Assembly: GCA_002842935.1 (NCBI GenBank)
Contig: PHEM01000248.1
Coordinates: 1 to 5,055, forward strand
Source of the DNA: Alphaproteobacteria bacterium HGW-Alphaproteobacteria-13
GTDB lineage: Bacteria > Pseudomonadota > Alphaproteobacteria > Sphingomonadales > Sphingomonadaceae
DNA length: 5,055 nucleotides
Direction of reading: 5' to 3'
The notes beneath the pieces were generated by a model. It worked only from the letters and a program-made list of their open reading frames with translations. It had not been told where the DNA came from and did not search any database. The position numbers and the translations under genes are program-made. This document shows, piece after piece, positions 1 through 5,055 of the stretch (positions within the stretch are counted from its first letter, which is position 1; each line of letters begins with the position of its first letter).

Positions 1-567
1 TTCGGCGGCTCGCTGGTTCGTCCGGAAGCCACCGGCTTCGGGCAATTGCAAGCGCCGGGCGATGCTCGGCGTGATCGGCTGGGTGTCGATGCCGATCCAC
101 GGCTTGGGCAACTCGCGCAGTCCGCTCCCGCGCGCCGCGCGCTCGGCCAGCGTCGAGCGTTTCGGCGGCGCCGGTTTCTGCTTCGCCGCCTCCGCCGCTT
201 CGGCGCCCAGCGTCTCGCGCGTCACTTCATCGGCCTCGGTCGAATCATATGCGACCCCCATCATGTCGGCGAGCCGCTGATATTCCGCGCGCTTTTCGGC
301 GTTACGGCGCGTCGTCTCCTTCGCGCGGGCGACCCATTCGGCGCGAATCTCGTCGGCGCTGCGATCGGCCTTCCAATTTTCGAAATAGATGATCTGCCGC
401 TTCGGCGCCTCATAGGGGATCAGATATTGCGATACGCCGTGAAAGACGATGTAGGTCAGCGCCGCCGCGACGCCCCAGATCGCCCAGCGGTGCGGACGCG
501 GTTCGCGGATATAACCCCAGAAATCGCTGATGCCGCCGCCGACATCGACTTTGTTGAACATCCTCAT
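1..567 (-). CDS. Uncharacterised single-pass membrane protein (C-terminus cut off by window edge)
   Basis: The reading frame is open from an ATG at 565-567 to the window edge, giving 189 residues without a stop. I do not recognise a named family. The N-terminus (MRMFNKVDVGGGISDFWGYI) is followed by one hydrophobic segment at about residues 28-50, flanked by Arg/His on the N-terminal side. This suggests a single inner-membrane anchor with a short cytoplasmic tail and the bulk in the periplasm. Residues 55-135 are highly charged and rich in Ala, Glu, Arg and Lys, probably helical or coiled coil. A Pro-rich linker follows (about 131-137). The last visible stretch, PWIGIDTQPITPSIARRL (156-172), resembles the opening strand of HtrA/DegP-type PDZ domains, but too little is present to prove it. 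The start is uncertain: a second ATG at 559-561 sits 7 nt behind a GGGGG stretch, whereas the first ATG is only 1 nt from it. A start at MFNKVDV is therefore quite possible. Confidence 0.8.
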   Translation of the reverse strand, partial: MRMFNKVDVGGGISDFWGYIREPRPHRWAIWGVAAALTYIVFHGVSQYLIPYEAPKRQIIYFENWKADRSADEIRAEWVARAKETTRRNAEKRAEYQRLADMMGVAYDSTEADEVTRETLGAEAAEAAKQKPAPPKRSTLAERAARGSGLRELPKPWIGIDTQPITPSIARRLQLPEAGGFRTNQRAAE

Positions 568-574
568 GCCCCCA

Positions 575-603
575 AGTCTAGGCGATCGCGTCCGCCTTGG
601 CGA
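575..603 (-). promoter_or_regulatory. Possible promoter of the membrane-protein gene
   Basis: On the minus strand TCGCCA (598-603, 4 of 6 matches to the -35 consensus) is separated by 17 bp from TAGACT (575-580, 4 of 6 matches to the -10 consensus). Transcription would begin near 568, immediately before the first ATG. The mRNA would then be leaderless from the ATG at 565-567, or have a very short leader before the ATG at 559-561. Both boxes are weak, so this is only a candidate. Confidence 0.25.
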
Positions 604-620
604 GAGGCCGCGGCGCGCCC

Positions 621-632
621 CCCTTCGAAGGG
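621..632. repeat. 12-bp perfect palindrome CCCTTCGAAGGG
   Basis: CCCTTCGAAGGG reads identically on both strands and does not extend further. It lies 54 bp upstream of the membrane-protein start and is the first of three dyads within 81 bp. It could be a regulator binding site. It could also form a short RNA hairpin if transcribed, but no T-tract follows on either strand, so it is not a terminator. Confidence 0.5.
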
Positions 633-643
633 CAGCGGACAAT

Positions 644-666
644 GGGATTGCAAAAAATGCAATCCC
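644..666. repeat. Perfect inverted repeat GGGATTGC-N7-GCAATCCC
   Basis: The arms GGGATTGC (644-651) and GCAATCCC (659-666) are exact complements. An additional A-T pair (652/658) makes 9 bp around a five-A loop. The core reads TTGCA-N5-TGCAA. Neither strand has a T-tract after it, so it is unlikely to be an intrinsic terminator. Its place between two divergent transcription units (the membrane-protein gene and the proposed sRNA) suits an operator. What binds it cannot be read from the sequence. Confidence 0.55.
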
Positions 667-684
667 GGATGTTCTTTTCGCAGT

Positions 685-714
685 TGCACAATTCATTGTG
701 CGCTGCAATATCAC
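685..714 (+). promoter_or_regulatory. Candidate sRNA promoter with overlapping dyad and TGC-N3-GCA element
   Basis: TTGCAC (685-690) is a plausible -35 box. TATCAC (709-714, 4 of 6 matches) is a plausible -10 box at 18-bp spacing. Transcription would begin near 719-722. Two possible operators overlap it. One is the perfect dyad GCACAAT-TC-ATTGTGC (686-701); the other is TGCGCTGCA (699-707), a TGC-N3-GCA arrangement. Similar TGC...GCA dyads are what I recall for alphaproteobacterial PhaR-type regulators of polyhydroxyalkanoate genes, such as phasin promoters. That link is from memory and is an inference. A regulator at either site would cover the -35/-10 spacer. Confidence 0.4.
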
Positions 715-718
715 ACTT

Positions 719-777
719 GCCTTTTAGGCATCCTCTCCCAAAACTTCTACGGGCCGCCCTTGGGCGGCCCTTTTTTT
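719..777 (+). ncRNA. Candidate small regulatory RNA, possibly of the SuhB/MmgR (alpha-r8) type
   Basis: A strong plus-strand terminator ends at 777, yet no plus-strand gene precedes it: the upstream gene is on the minus strand and runs away. A promoter-like segment lies just before 719. Between them the transcript would be about 60 nt. It would have a small 5' hairpin (TGCC 718-721 / GGCA 727-730, loop TTTTA) and a single-stranded pyrimidine stretch CCTCTCCC (732-739), which is able to pair with GGGAGAGG-like Shine-Dalgarno sequences. An A/C-rich linker and the terminator stem complete it. This order of 5' hairpin, anti-Shine-Dalgarno loop and terminator is typical of alphaproteobacterial trans-acting sRNAs. 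The SuhB/MmgR family is known from rhizobia and sphingomonads, and in Sinorhizobium it is tied to polyhydroxybutyrate accumulation. Family assignment is tentative because I cannot run a covariance model. The exact 5' end is uncertain by several bases. No ATG occurs within it. Confidence 0.55.
751..777 (+). terminator. Strong rho-independent terminator
   Basis: GGGCCGCCC (751-759) pairs perfectly with GGGCGGCCC (762-770). The tip can fold as an 8-bp stem closed by a CTTG tetraloop. Seven T residues follow directly (771-777), and a second run of six T follows at 782-787. The T-tract is on the 3' side only in the plus direction, so it terminates plus-strand transcription. It does not serve the converging aminopeptidase gene. 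Confidence 0.9.
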
Positions 778-816
778 CGACTTTTTTGGTTGAGAGATGA
801 TTCGGGCCGCGTCGCC

Positions 817-834
817 TCGCGAATCGCTTCGCGA
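817..834. repeat. Hairpin TCGCGAA-TCGC-TTCGCGA downstream of the aminopeptidase gene
   Basis: The 7-bp arms 817-823 and 828-834 are perfect complements around a 4-nt loop. The hairpin lies about 30 nt beyond the minus-strand stop codon at 865-867. It could stabilise the 3' end of the aminopeptidase mRNA or act as a weak terminator, but no T-tract follows it in the minus direction. No better terminator for that gene is visible before the sRNA locus, so its transcript may run antisense into the sRNA. Confidence 0.45.
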
Positions 835-864
835 AACATGTACCATATCGGTAAATCGGGATGG

Positions 865-2703
865 TCAGGCGGCGAGCGCGGCGGACGGGCGGTCGATGGG
901 GGCGCAGGCCGCCGCCAGCCACGCGCGGTCCGCATCGTCCATCGCCGGTCCCAGCTTTTCCAGCACGGCGGCATGATAGGCGTCGATCCAGTCGCTCTCC
1001 GCCGCCGACAGCAGCGCCGCATCGATCAGGCCGCGCGCGATCGGCGCGAAGGTGATCGTCTCGAACCCCAGCATCTCTTCCTCGGCGCCGTCGATGGCGA
1101 GCGGGACGACAACGACCAGATTCTCGATACGGATGCCGAAGCTGCCCGCCTTGTAATAGCCGGGTTCGTTCGACAGGATCATGCCCGCGTGCAGCGGCTC
1201 CTCTGTCCCCGCCTGCCCGCCCGACGGCTTGGCGATGCGCTGCGGCCCTTCGTGGACGGCAAGGTAGGAACCGACGCCGTGGCCCGTGCCATGAGCGTAA
1301 TCGACGCCGTCGGCCCACAGATATTGCCGCGCGAGGATGTCGAGCTGGCTGCCGCGCGTCCCCTTGGGAAAGCGCGCGGTGGCGAGCGCGATATGGCCTT
1401 TCAGCACCTGCGTGAAGCGGCGGCGCATCTCGGCGGTCGGCGCGCCGATGGCGATGGTGCGCGTGATGTCGGTGGTGCCGTCGGCATATTGGCCGCCCGA
1501 ATCGACCAGATAGAGCGTCCCCGCCTCGATTCGCCGATTGCTCGTTTCATCCACCTTGTAATGCGGCAGCGCGCCGTTGGGACCGGCGGCGGAGATGGTG
1601 TCGAACGACAAATCCCGAAGCGCGCCGCTTTCGTCACGAAACGCGCGCAGCTTCGCCGCCGCGCCCAGTTCGTCGAGCCCGCCCCCCGGCGCGGCCGCCT
1701 CCATCCATTTCAGGAAGCGCGCGACCGCGACGCCGTCGCGGACATGCGCGGCGCGCGTGCCCGCCAGTTCGGCGTCATTCTTGATCGCCTTGGGCAGCAC
1801 GGCGGGGTCGCGGTGACGCTCGATCGTCGCGCCCGCCGCCTCCAGCGCGGTGAAGATGGCGGCGACGGCACGGTCGGGATCGACGGCGACGCGCTTGCCG
1901 CCCAGATCGGCGAGCGCGCCCTCGAACGCGGCGTGGTCGTGGACGCGCACGCTGTTGCCCAGATGCGCGCGCACGGCGTCCGTGACCTTGCCCGGCGCGA
2001 TGAACAGGTCGGCGGTCGCGTCGGCGTGGAGCAGCGCGAAGGCCAGCCCGACCGGCGTGTGCGCGACGTCCTGCCCCCGGATGTTGAAGGTCCAGGCGAT
2101 CGAATCGAGCGCCGTCATCACCGCGGCGTCCAGCCCCTTCGCCTTCAGCCAGTCGGCGATGCCCGCGCGCTTGTCGACGGCGCTTTGCCCGGCCAGCGCC
2201 GTATCGTGGACCGCCACGGGCGCGGCACTGGGGGCGGGCCGGTCGTCCCACACCGCATCGACGGGATTGCTCTCCACCGCGACGAGACTCGCCCCCTTCG
2301 CGGCCAGCGCACGCTCGGCGGCGCGCGCCCAGTCGATCGCGTGCAGCCATGGGTCATAGCCGACTTTCTGCCCCGCGCGGACATTCGCCCCCAGCCATTC
2401 GGCGACGCTCGACTGCGGCACGCCGACATAATCGTACAGCGACCCGTCGACCTGGTCGCGCACCTGCACGGTATAGCGGCCATCGACGAACACCGCCGCC
2501 TTGTCGGGCAGCACCGCCGCCGTCCCCGCCGACCCGCCGAACCCCGTCAGCCACGCCATGCGCTGCGCATAGCCGCCGACATATTCGCTCATATGCTCGT
2601 CGCTGATCGGTACGACGAAGCCATCGAGACCCTGCGCGGAAAGCTGCGCGCGCAGGCGGGCGAGCCGGTCGGCATGGGGGGAGCCGGGGTTGGCGCTGGA
2701 CAT
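865..2703 (-). CDS. pepP: Xaa-Pro aminopeptidase, long form (M24B, aminopeptidase P family)
   Basis: The 612-residue protein has the architecture of the long aminopeptidase P enzymes (human XPNPEP1 is 623 residues). Two creatinase-like N-terminal domains (about 8-140 and 158-310) are followed by the pita-bread M24 catalytic domain (about 315-535) and the short M24 C-terminal segment (about 545-608, WIDAYHAAVLEKL). All five dinuclear metal ligands are visible: D401 (VDSGGQY), D412 (TTDITRT), H475 (GTGHGVG), E513 (SNEPGYY) and E527 (IRIEN). The accessory histidines H381 (PHYKVD) and H484 (VHEGP) are present, at spacing matching XPNPEP1. The reaction is release of an N-terminal residue preceding proline, normally with Mn2+. 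There is no signal peptide, so it should be cytoplasmic. The ATG at 2701-2703 is chosen because an AAGGAA Shine-Dalgarno lies 6 nt upstream. It is divergent from the S9A peptidase gene. The symbol reflects activity; the short E. coli PepP has a different N-terminus. Confidence 0.95.
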   Translation of the reverse strand: MSSANPGSPHADRLARLRAQLSAQGLDGFVVPISDEHMSEYVGGYAQRMAWLTGFGGSAGTAAVLPDKAAVFVDGRYTVQVRDQVDGSLYDYVGVPQSSVAEWLGANVRAGQKVGYDPWLHAIDWARAAERALAAKGASLVAVESNPVDAVWDDRPAPSAAPVAVHDTALAGQSAVDKRAGIADWLKAKGLDAAVMTALDSIAWTFNIRGQDVAHTPVGLAFALLHADATADLFIAPGKVTDAVRAHLGNSVRVHDHAAFEGALADLGGKRVAVDPDRAVAAIFTALEAAGATIERHRDPAVLPKAIKNDAELAGTRAAHVRDGVAVARFLKWMEAAAPGGGLDELGAAAKLRAFRDESGALRDLSFDTISAAGPNGALPHYKVDETSNRRIEAGTLYLVDSGGQYADGTTDITRTIAIGAPTAEMRRRFTQVLKGHIALATARFPKGTRGSQLDILARQYLWADGVDYAHGTGHGVGSYLAVHEGPQRIAKPSGGQAGTEEPLHAGMILSNEPGYYKAGSFGIRIENLVVVVPLAIDGAEEEMLGFETITFAPIARGLIDAALLSAAESDWIDAYHAAVLEKLGPAMDDADRAWLAAACAPIDRPSAALAA

Positions 2704-2709
2704 GGGGCG

Positions 2710-2715
2710 TTCCTT
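2710..2715 (-). promoter_or_regulatory. Ribosome binding site of the aminopeptidase gene
   Basis: On the minus strand AAGGAA stands 6 nt before the ATG at 2701-2703. It decides the start, because the frame stays open far upstream through the divergent gene. Confidence 0.75.
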
Positions 2716-2758
2716 GTTCCTACATCGCGGCCAGCCGACCCGGCCGGGGCGGCGTCGC

Positions 2759-2763
2759 GGGAG
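2759..2763 (+). promoter_or_regulatory. Ribosome binding site of the S9A peptidase gene
   Basis: GGGAG lies 6 nt before the ATG at 2770-2772. It supports that start over the much longer open frame upstream and over later in-frame Met codons, and it places a signal peptide at the N-terminus. Confidence 0.7.
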
Positions 2764-2769
2764 TTTGTC

Positions 2770-4917
2770 ATGCGCTCTATCTGGATGTTTCTGGCGGCAA
2801 TTGCCACCCCGCTTGTCGCGTTGCCCGGCGCCTTCGCCACAGAGAAAGAGACGAGATTGACCCACAGCCCCGCCCTCGTCGCCGAAAAGCGCCCGCACGA
2901 AATGACACTGCATGGCCGGACGCTGTCCGACCCGTGGCACTGGCTGAAGGACGAAAGCTATCCCGTGGTCGATGACGCGGACATCCTCGACTATGTGAAG
3001 GCCGAGAACGCTTGGTTCGACGCCGCGATGAAGCCGCACGCGGCGCTGGTCGAAACCCTGTTTCAGGAAATGAAGGGTCGCATCAAGGAAACCGACGCCA
3101 GCGTCCCGCAAAAGGACGGCGACTGGCTCTATTGGGTCGAATATGAGGAAGGCGCCGAATATAAGAAATGGTATCGCCGCCCCGTTTCTGGCGGCGAGCC
3201 GCAATTGATGCTCGACGAAACGGCGCTGGCCGAAGGCAAGGATTATTTCCGCCTGTCCGACCTGTCGGTCAGCCCCGACGGCCGGATCATGGCCTATGCC
3301 GTCGACGACAATGGATCGGAGCGTTTCGAGGTCCGTTTCCGCGACCTTGCCACGGGCGAGGCGCTGCCCGACGTCATTCCCGGCACATTGTCGTCGCTGG
3401 TGTGGACGGCGAACAGCGACGCGCTGCTCTATGGTCTCGCCAACGAGAATTGGCGCACCGACAATGTCCATCTGCACAAGCTCGGCACGCCGGTCGCAGA
3501 GGACAAGTTGCTCTATAAGGAGGAGGACATCGGCTTCGGCGTCGGCATCGGCAAGACCGCGGCCGACAACTGGATCGTCATCGCGACCGGCGATAACGAG
3601 ACGAGCGAAGCCTATCTCCTCCCCGCCGCCGACCCGCAAGCAAAGCCGCTGCTCGTCGCGCCGCGGCAAAAGGGCCGCGAATACAGCGTCGATGAGCGCG
3701 AAGGCACGCTCTATATCCACACCAACGACGATCACCCGAACTTCCGCATCGCGACGGCCAGCCTCGCGAAGCCCGGCGAGTGGACGACGCTGATCCCCGG
3801 CAGCGATCACAGCTACATCACCGGGCTGGCGATCTTCCGCGATTATTTCGTGCTGGAAACGCGCGAGGACGGGCTGGACCAGATCGACGTGCGCCCATAT
3901 GACGCGCCGCTGACGCCAGGCCGCATCGCCTTTCCGGAGGCGACCTATGTCGCGGGGCTTGGCGACAATCCCGAATATCATCAGGACAGGATCCGCATTG
4001 ATTATGAATCGATGGTCACGCCCGACACCGTCTATGACTATGACGTCAGGGCCGGAACGCTGGAAACGCTGAAGGTCCAGGAAATCCCATCCGGTTACGA
4101 TCCGTCGCAATATATAACCGAAAGGGTTTCCCTGCCCGCGCGCGACGGGACGATGGTCCCGGCCTCGCTCGTCTATCGCAAGGGGACGAAGCTCGACGGC
4201 AGCGCGCCGCTGCATCTCTATGCCTATGGCTCTTACGGCTACCGCGTGCCGCCGGGTTTCTCGACGACGCGGCTCAGCCTGGTCGATCGCGGGATGATCT
4301 ATGCCATCGCCCATGTGCGCGGCGGCGACGATCTGGGGCGGGAATGGTATCTGGCGGGCAAGCTGGACCGGCGCAAGAACACGTTCCACGACTTCATCGA
4401 CGTGGCGAAGGGGCTGATCGCGAAGAACTATACCAGCGCGGGCAAGATATCGATCGAGGGCCGCTCGGCGGGCGGGCAGGTGATGGGCGTGGTCTATAAC
4501 GAGGCGCCCGAACTGTGGGGCGCCGTGCTGGCGGGCGTGCCGTTCGTCGATGTCATCAACACCATGGTCGACGAAACGCTGCCGCTGACGCCCGGCGAAT
4601 GGCCCGAATGGGGCAATCCGATCACCGACAAGACGGCGTTCGATTATATATTGTCCTACAGCCCCTATGAGAATGTGACGGCGAAAGCCTATCCGCCGAT
4701 GCTGGTGTCGGCGGGTCTCAACGATCCGCGCGTGACCTATTGGGAGCCTGCGAAATGGGTCGCCCGGCTGCGCGCGACACGCACCAACGACAGCGCGCTG
4801 CTGCTGCGCACCAACATGGGCGCGGGCCATGCGGGCAAATCGGGCCGCTGGACGTCGCTGAAGGAAGATGCCGAGGAATATGCGTTCGTGCTGACGCAGC
4901 TGGGCGTGGAGAAGTAA
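2770..4917 (+). CDS. Secreted S9A serine peptidase, oligopeptidase B type
   Basis: The 715-residue protein belongs to the prolyl oligopeptidase family and most resembles oligopeptidase B (PtrB), which cleaves short peptides after Arg or Lys. Residues 1-23 form a signal peptide: R2, a hydrophobic core at 4-19, and cleavage after AFA (21-23). It should act in the periplasm, unlike the cytoplasmic E. coli enzyme. An N-terminal helical segment (about 40-110) leads into the beta-propeller that gates substrates (about 110-435), then the alpha/beta-hydrolase domain (about 440-715). The nucleophile is S566 in GRSAGG, the acid D652 in NDPRVTYWEP, and the base H687 in GAGHAGKSGR. HVRGGDDLGREWY (515-527) and NTFHDF (537-542) are family hallmarks. 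Oddity: relative to E. coli/Salmonella numbering, E576 is kept (E610), but E578 is P612, D460 is P494 and D462 is G496. The classical basic-residue pockets are therefore largely lost, and substrate preference is uncertain. No clear terminator follows. Confidence 0.93.
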   Translation: MRSIWMFLAAIATPLVALPGAFATEKETRLTHSPALVAEKRPHEMTLHGRTLSDPWHWLKDESYPVVDDADILDYVKAENAWFDAAMKPHAALVETLFQEMKGRIKETDASVPQKDGDWLYWVEYEEGAEYKKWYRRPVSGGEPQLMLDETALAEGKDYFRLSDLSVSPDGRIMAYAVDDNGSERFEVRFRDLATGEALPDVIPGTLSSLVWTANSDALLYGLANENWRTDNVHLHKLGTPVAEDKLLYKEEDIGFGVGIGKTAADNWIVIATGDNETSEAYLLPAADPQAKPLLVAPRQKGREYSVDEREGTLYIHTNDDHPNFRIATASLAKPGEWTTLIPGSDHSYITGLAIFRDYFVLETREDGLDQIDVRPYDAPLTPGRIAFPEATYVAGLGDNPEYHQDRIRIDYESMVTPDTVYDYDVRAGTLETLKVQEIPSGYDPSQYITERVSLPARDGTMVPASLVYRKGTKLDGSAPLHLYAYGSYGYRVPPGFSTTRLSLVDRGMIYAIAHVRGGDDLGREWYLAGKLDRRKNTFHDFIDVAKGLIAKNYTSAGKISIEGRSAGGQVMGVVYNEAPELWGAVLAGVPFVDVINTMVDETLPLTPGEWPEWGNPITDKTAFDYILSYSPYENVTAKAYPPMLVSAGLNDPRVTYWEPAKWVARLRATRTNDSALLLRTNMGAGHAGKSGRWTSLKEDAEEYAFVLTQLGVEK

Positions 4918-4923
4918 CAATCT

Positions 4924-4951
4924 CACACAAAGGCGCGAAAGCACGAAGAAG
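4924..4951. repeat. Short degenerate tandem repeat, interspersed intergenic family
   Basis: CACACAAAGGCGCGAAAGCACGAAGAAG consists of loosely repeated 8-9 bp units (AAGGCGCG, AAAGCACG, AAGAAG). Sequences of this kind (CACAAAGGCACGAAGGCACG) recur between genes in sphingomonads and several other bacterial groups. It begins six bases after the peptidase stop codon. No function is known to me, and the family assignment is from memory. Confidence 0.5.
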
Positions 4952-4990
4952 TCGGCTTTAGAGCGTCGTGCCGTAAATCTGAGCCACCCC

Positions 4991-5055
4991 CTCGACCGTT
5001 CGTGCTGAGCTTGTCGAAGCACCGTCCTTCTTCTTGCGGCGCCAAAAGGAAGAAC
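4991..5055. repeat. REP-like interspersed repeat (GTGCTGAGCTTGTCGAAGCAC type), probably cut by window edge
   Basis: The core GTGCTGAGCTTGTCGAAGCAC (5002-5022) has 5-bp complementary ends, GTGCT (5002-5006) and AGCAC (5018-5022). This core, preceded by CCGTTC, is a very common intergenic repeat in sphingomonads. Read on the minus strand it encodes the familiar spurious peptide LRQAQHE, which is not a gene. After it, GTCCTTCTTC (5024-5033) is an imperfect complement (7 of 10) of AAGGAAGAAC at the window end. This suggests the element is the first half of an inverted pair. The hairpin and following T-rich stretch may also serve as a weak 3' end for the upstream peptidase transcript. Confidence 0.6.

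Larger units (their letters stand above)
2704..2769. promoter_or_regulatory. 66-bp divergent intergenic region between the two peptidase genes
   Basis: This spacer separates the two start codons and must hold or overlap both promoters. It is very GC-rich, and I cannot identify a convincing -35/-10 pair on either strand. A 10-bp palindrome, CCCGGCCGGG (2739-2748), lies near its centre. It could be a shared operator, but a GC-only palindrome is not surprising in this base composition. With both ribosome binding sites at the edges, the promoters probably extend into the opposite coding region. Confidence 0.4.

Noticed and set aside
597..800. Small plus-strand ORF of 67 codons over the intergenic region
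   Set aside because: It reads through the dyads, the promoter-like segment and the terminator hairpin with its T-tract. It has no good ribosome binding site, and the composition is explained by those RNA/DNA signals.
735..2763. CTCCC of the sRNA (735-739) is complementary to the GGGAG ribosome site of the S9A gene (2759-2763)
   Set aside because: The match is only five bases and does not extend on either side. Any GGGAG Shine-Dalgarno would match, so it is no evidence for targeting of the neighbouring gene.
2796..2805. Palindrome GGCAATTGCC in the signal-peptide coding region
   Set aside because: It is 10 bp, falls in Ala-Ile-Ala codons, and has no extension or matching partner. It is likely to be chance, although the minus-strand promoter could reach this far.
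46..4917. A single 1,623-codon plus-strand open frame across almost the whole window
   Set aside because: Only 2770-4917 codes. The rest runs antisense, in the same codon register, to two minus-strand genes. Stops there would need TTA, CTA or TCA sense codons, which are nearly absent in this GC-rich codon usage, so the frame stays open by composition. The N-terminal part looks like low-complexity Arg/Ala-rich shadow sequence.
2704..5022. Extension of the aminopeptidase frame upstream to a 1,385-codon protein
   Set aside because: This part is antisense to the S9A gene and begins in the interspersed repeat (spurious LRQAQHE peptide). The recognisable family start and the Shine-Dalgarno place the true start at 2703.
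1..5055. CRISPR array, tRNA or rRNA genes, insertion sequence, prophage or defence genes
   Set aside because: There are no regularly spaced direct repeats, cloverleaf or rRNA-like sequences, transposase motifs or terminal inverted repeats. Apart from the sRNA locus and the intergenic repeats, the window is ordinary housekeeping-type coding sequence.

Overview
The window looks like chromosomal DNA from an alphaproteobacterium of the order Sphingomonadales, plausibly close to Sphingopyxis. Four things suggest this: high GC with codons strongly biased to G or C at the third position yet frequent TAT and GAT; protein sequences of sphingomonad character; a CACAAAGGCGCGAAAGCACG-type intergenic repeat; and a GTGCTGAGCTTGTCGAAGCAC repeat. 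The assignment rests on recognition, not on a search.

Layout from left to right. Positions 1-567 (minus) hold the N-terminal 189 residues of an uncharacterised single-pass inner-membrane protein that runs off the window. Positions 568-864 carry no protein gene but are dense in signals: three perfect DNA dyads, a promoter-like segment with a TGC-N3-GCA element, and a strong plus-strand rho-independent terminator with no plus-strand gene in front of it. Together these outline a small-RNA gene of about 60 nt (about 719-777), the most interesting object here. It may belong to the alphaproteobacterial SuhB/MmgR (alpha-r8) sRNA family. Positions 865-2703 (minus) encode a complete cytoplasmic long-form Xaa-Pro aminopeptidase (M24B) with all five metal ligands. 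After a 66-bp divergent spacer, 2770-4917 (plus) encodes a complete secreted S9A serine peptidase of the oligopeptidase B type. Its Ser-Asp-His triad is intact, but most of the acidic residues that give classical oligopeptidase B its Arg/Lys preference are replaced. Positions 4918-5055 hold two kinds of interspersed intergenic repeat.

The two peptidases are divergently transcribed and complementary. The exported S9A enzyme would cut oligopeptides in the periplasm, and the cytoplasmic aminopeptidase P would remove N-terminal residues preceding proline from imported peptides. The small RNA is divergent from the membrane-protein gene and convergent with the aminopeptidase gene, so it looks like an independent regulatory unit.
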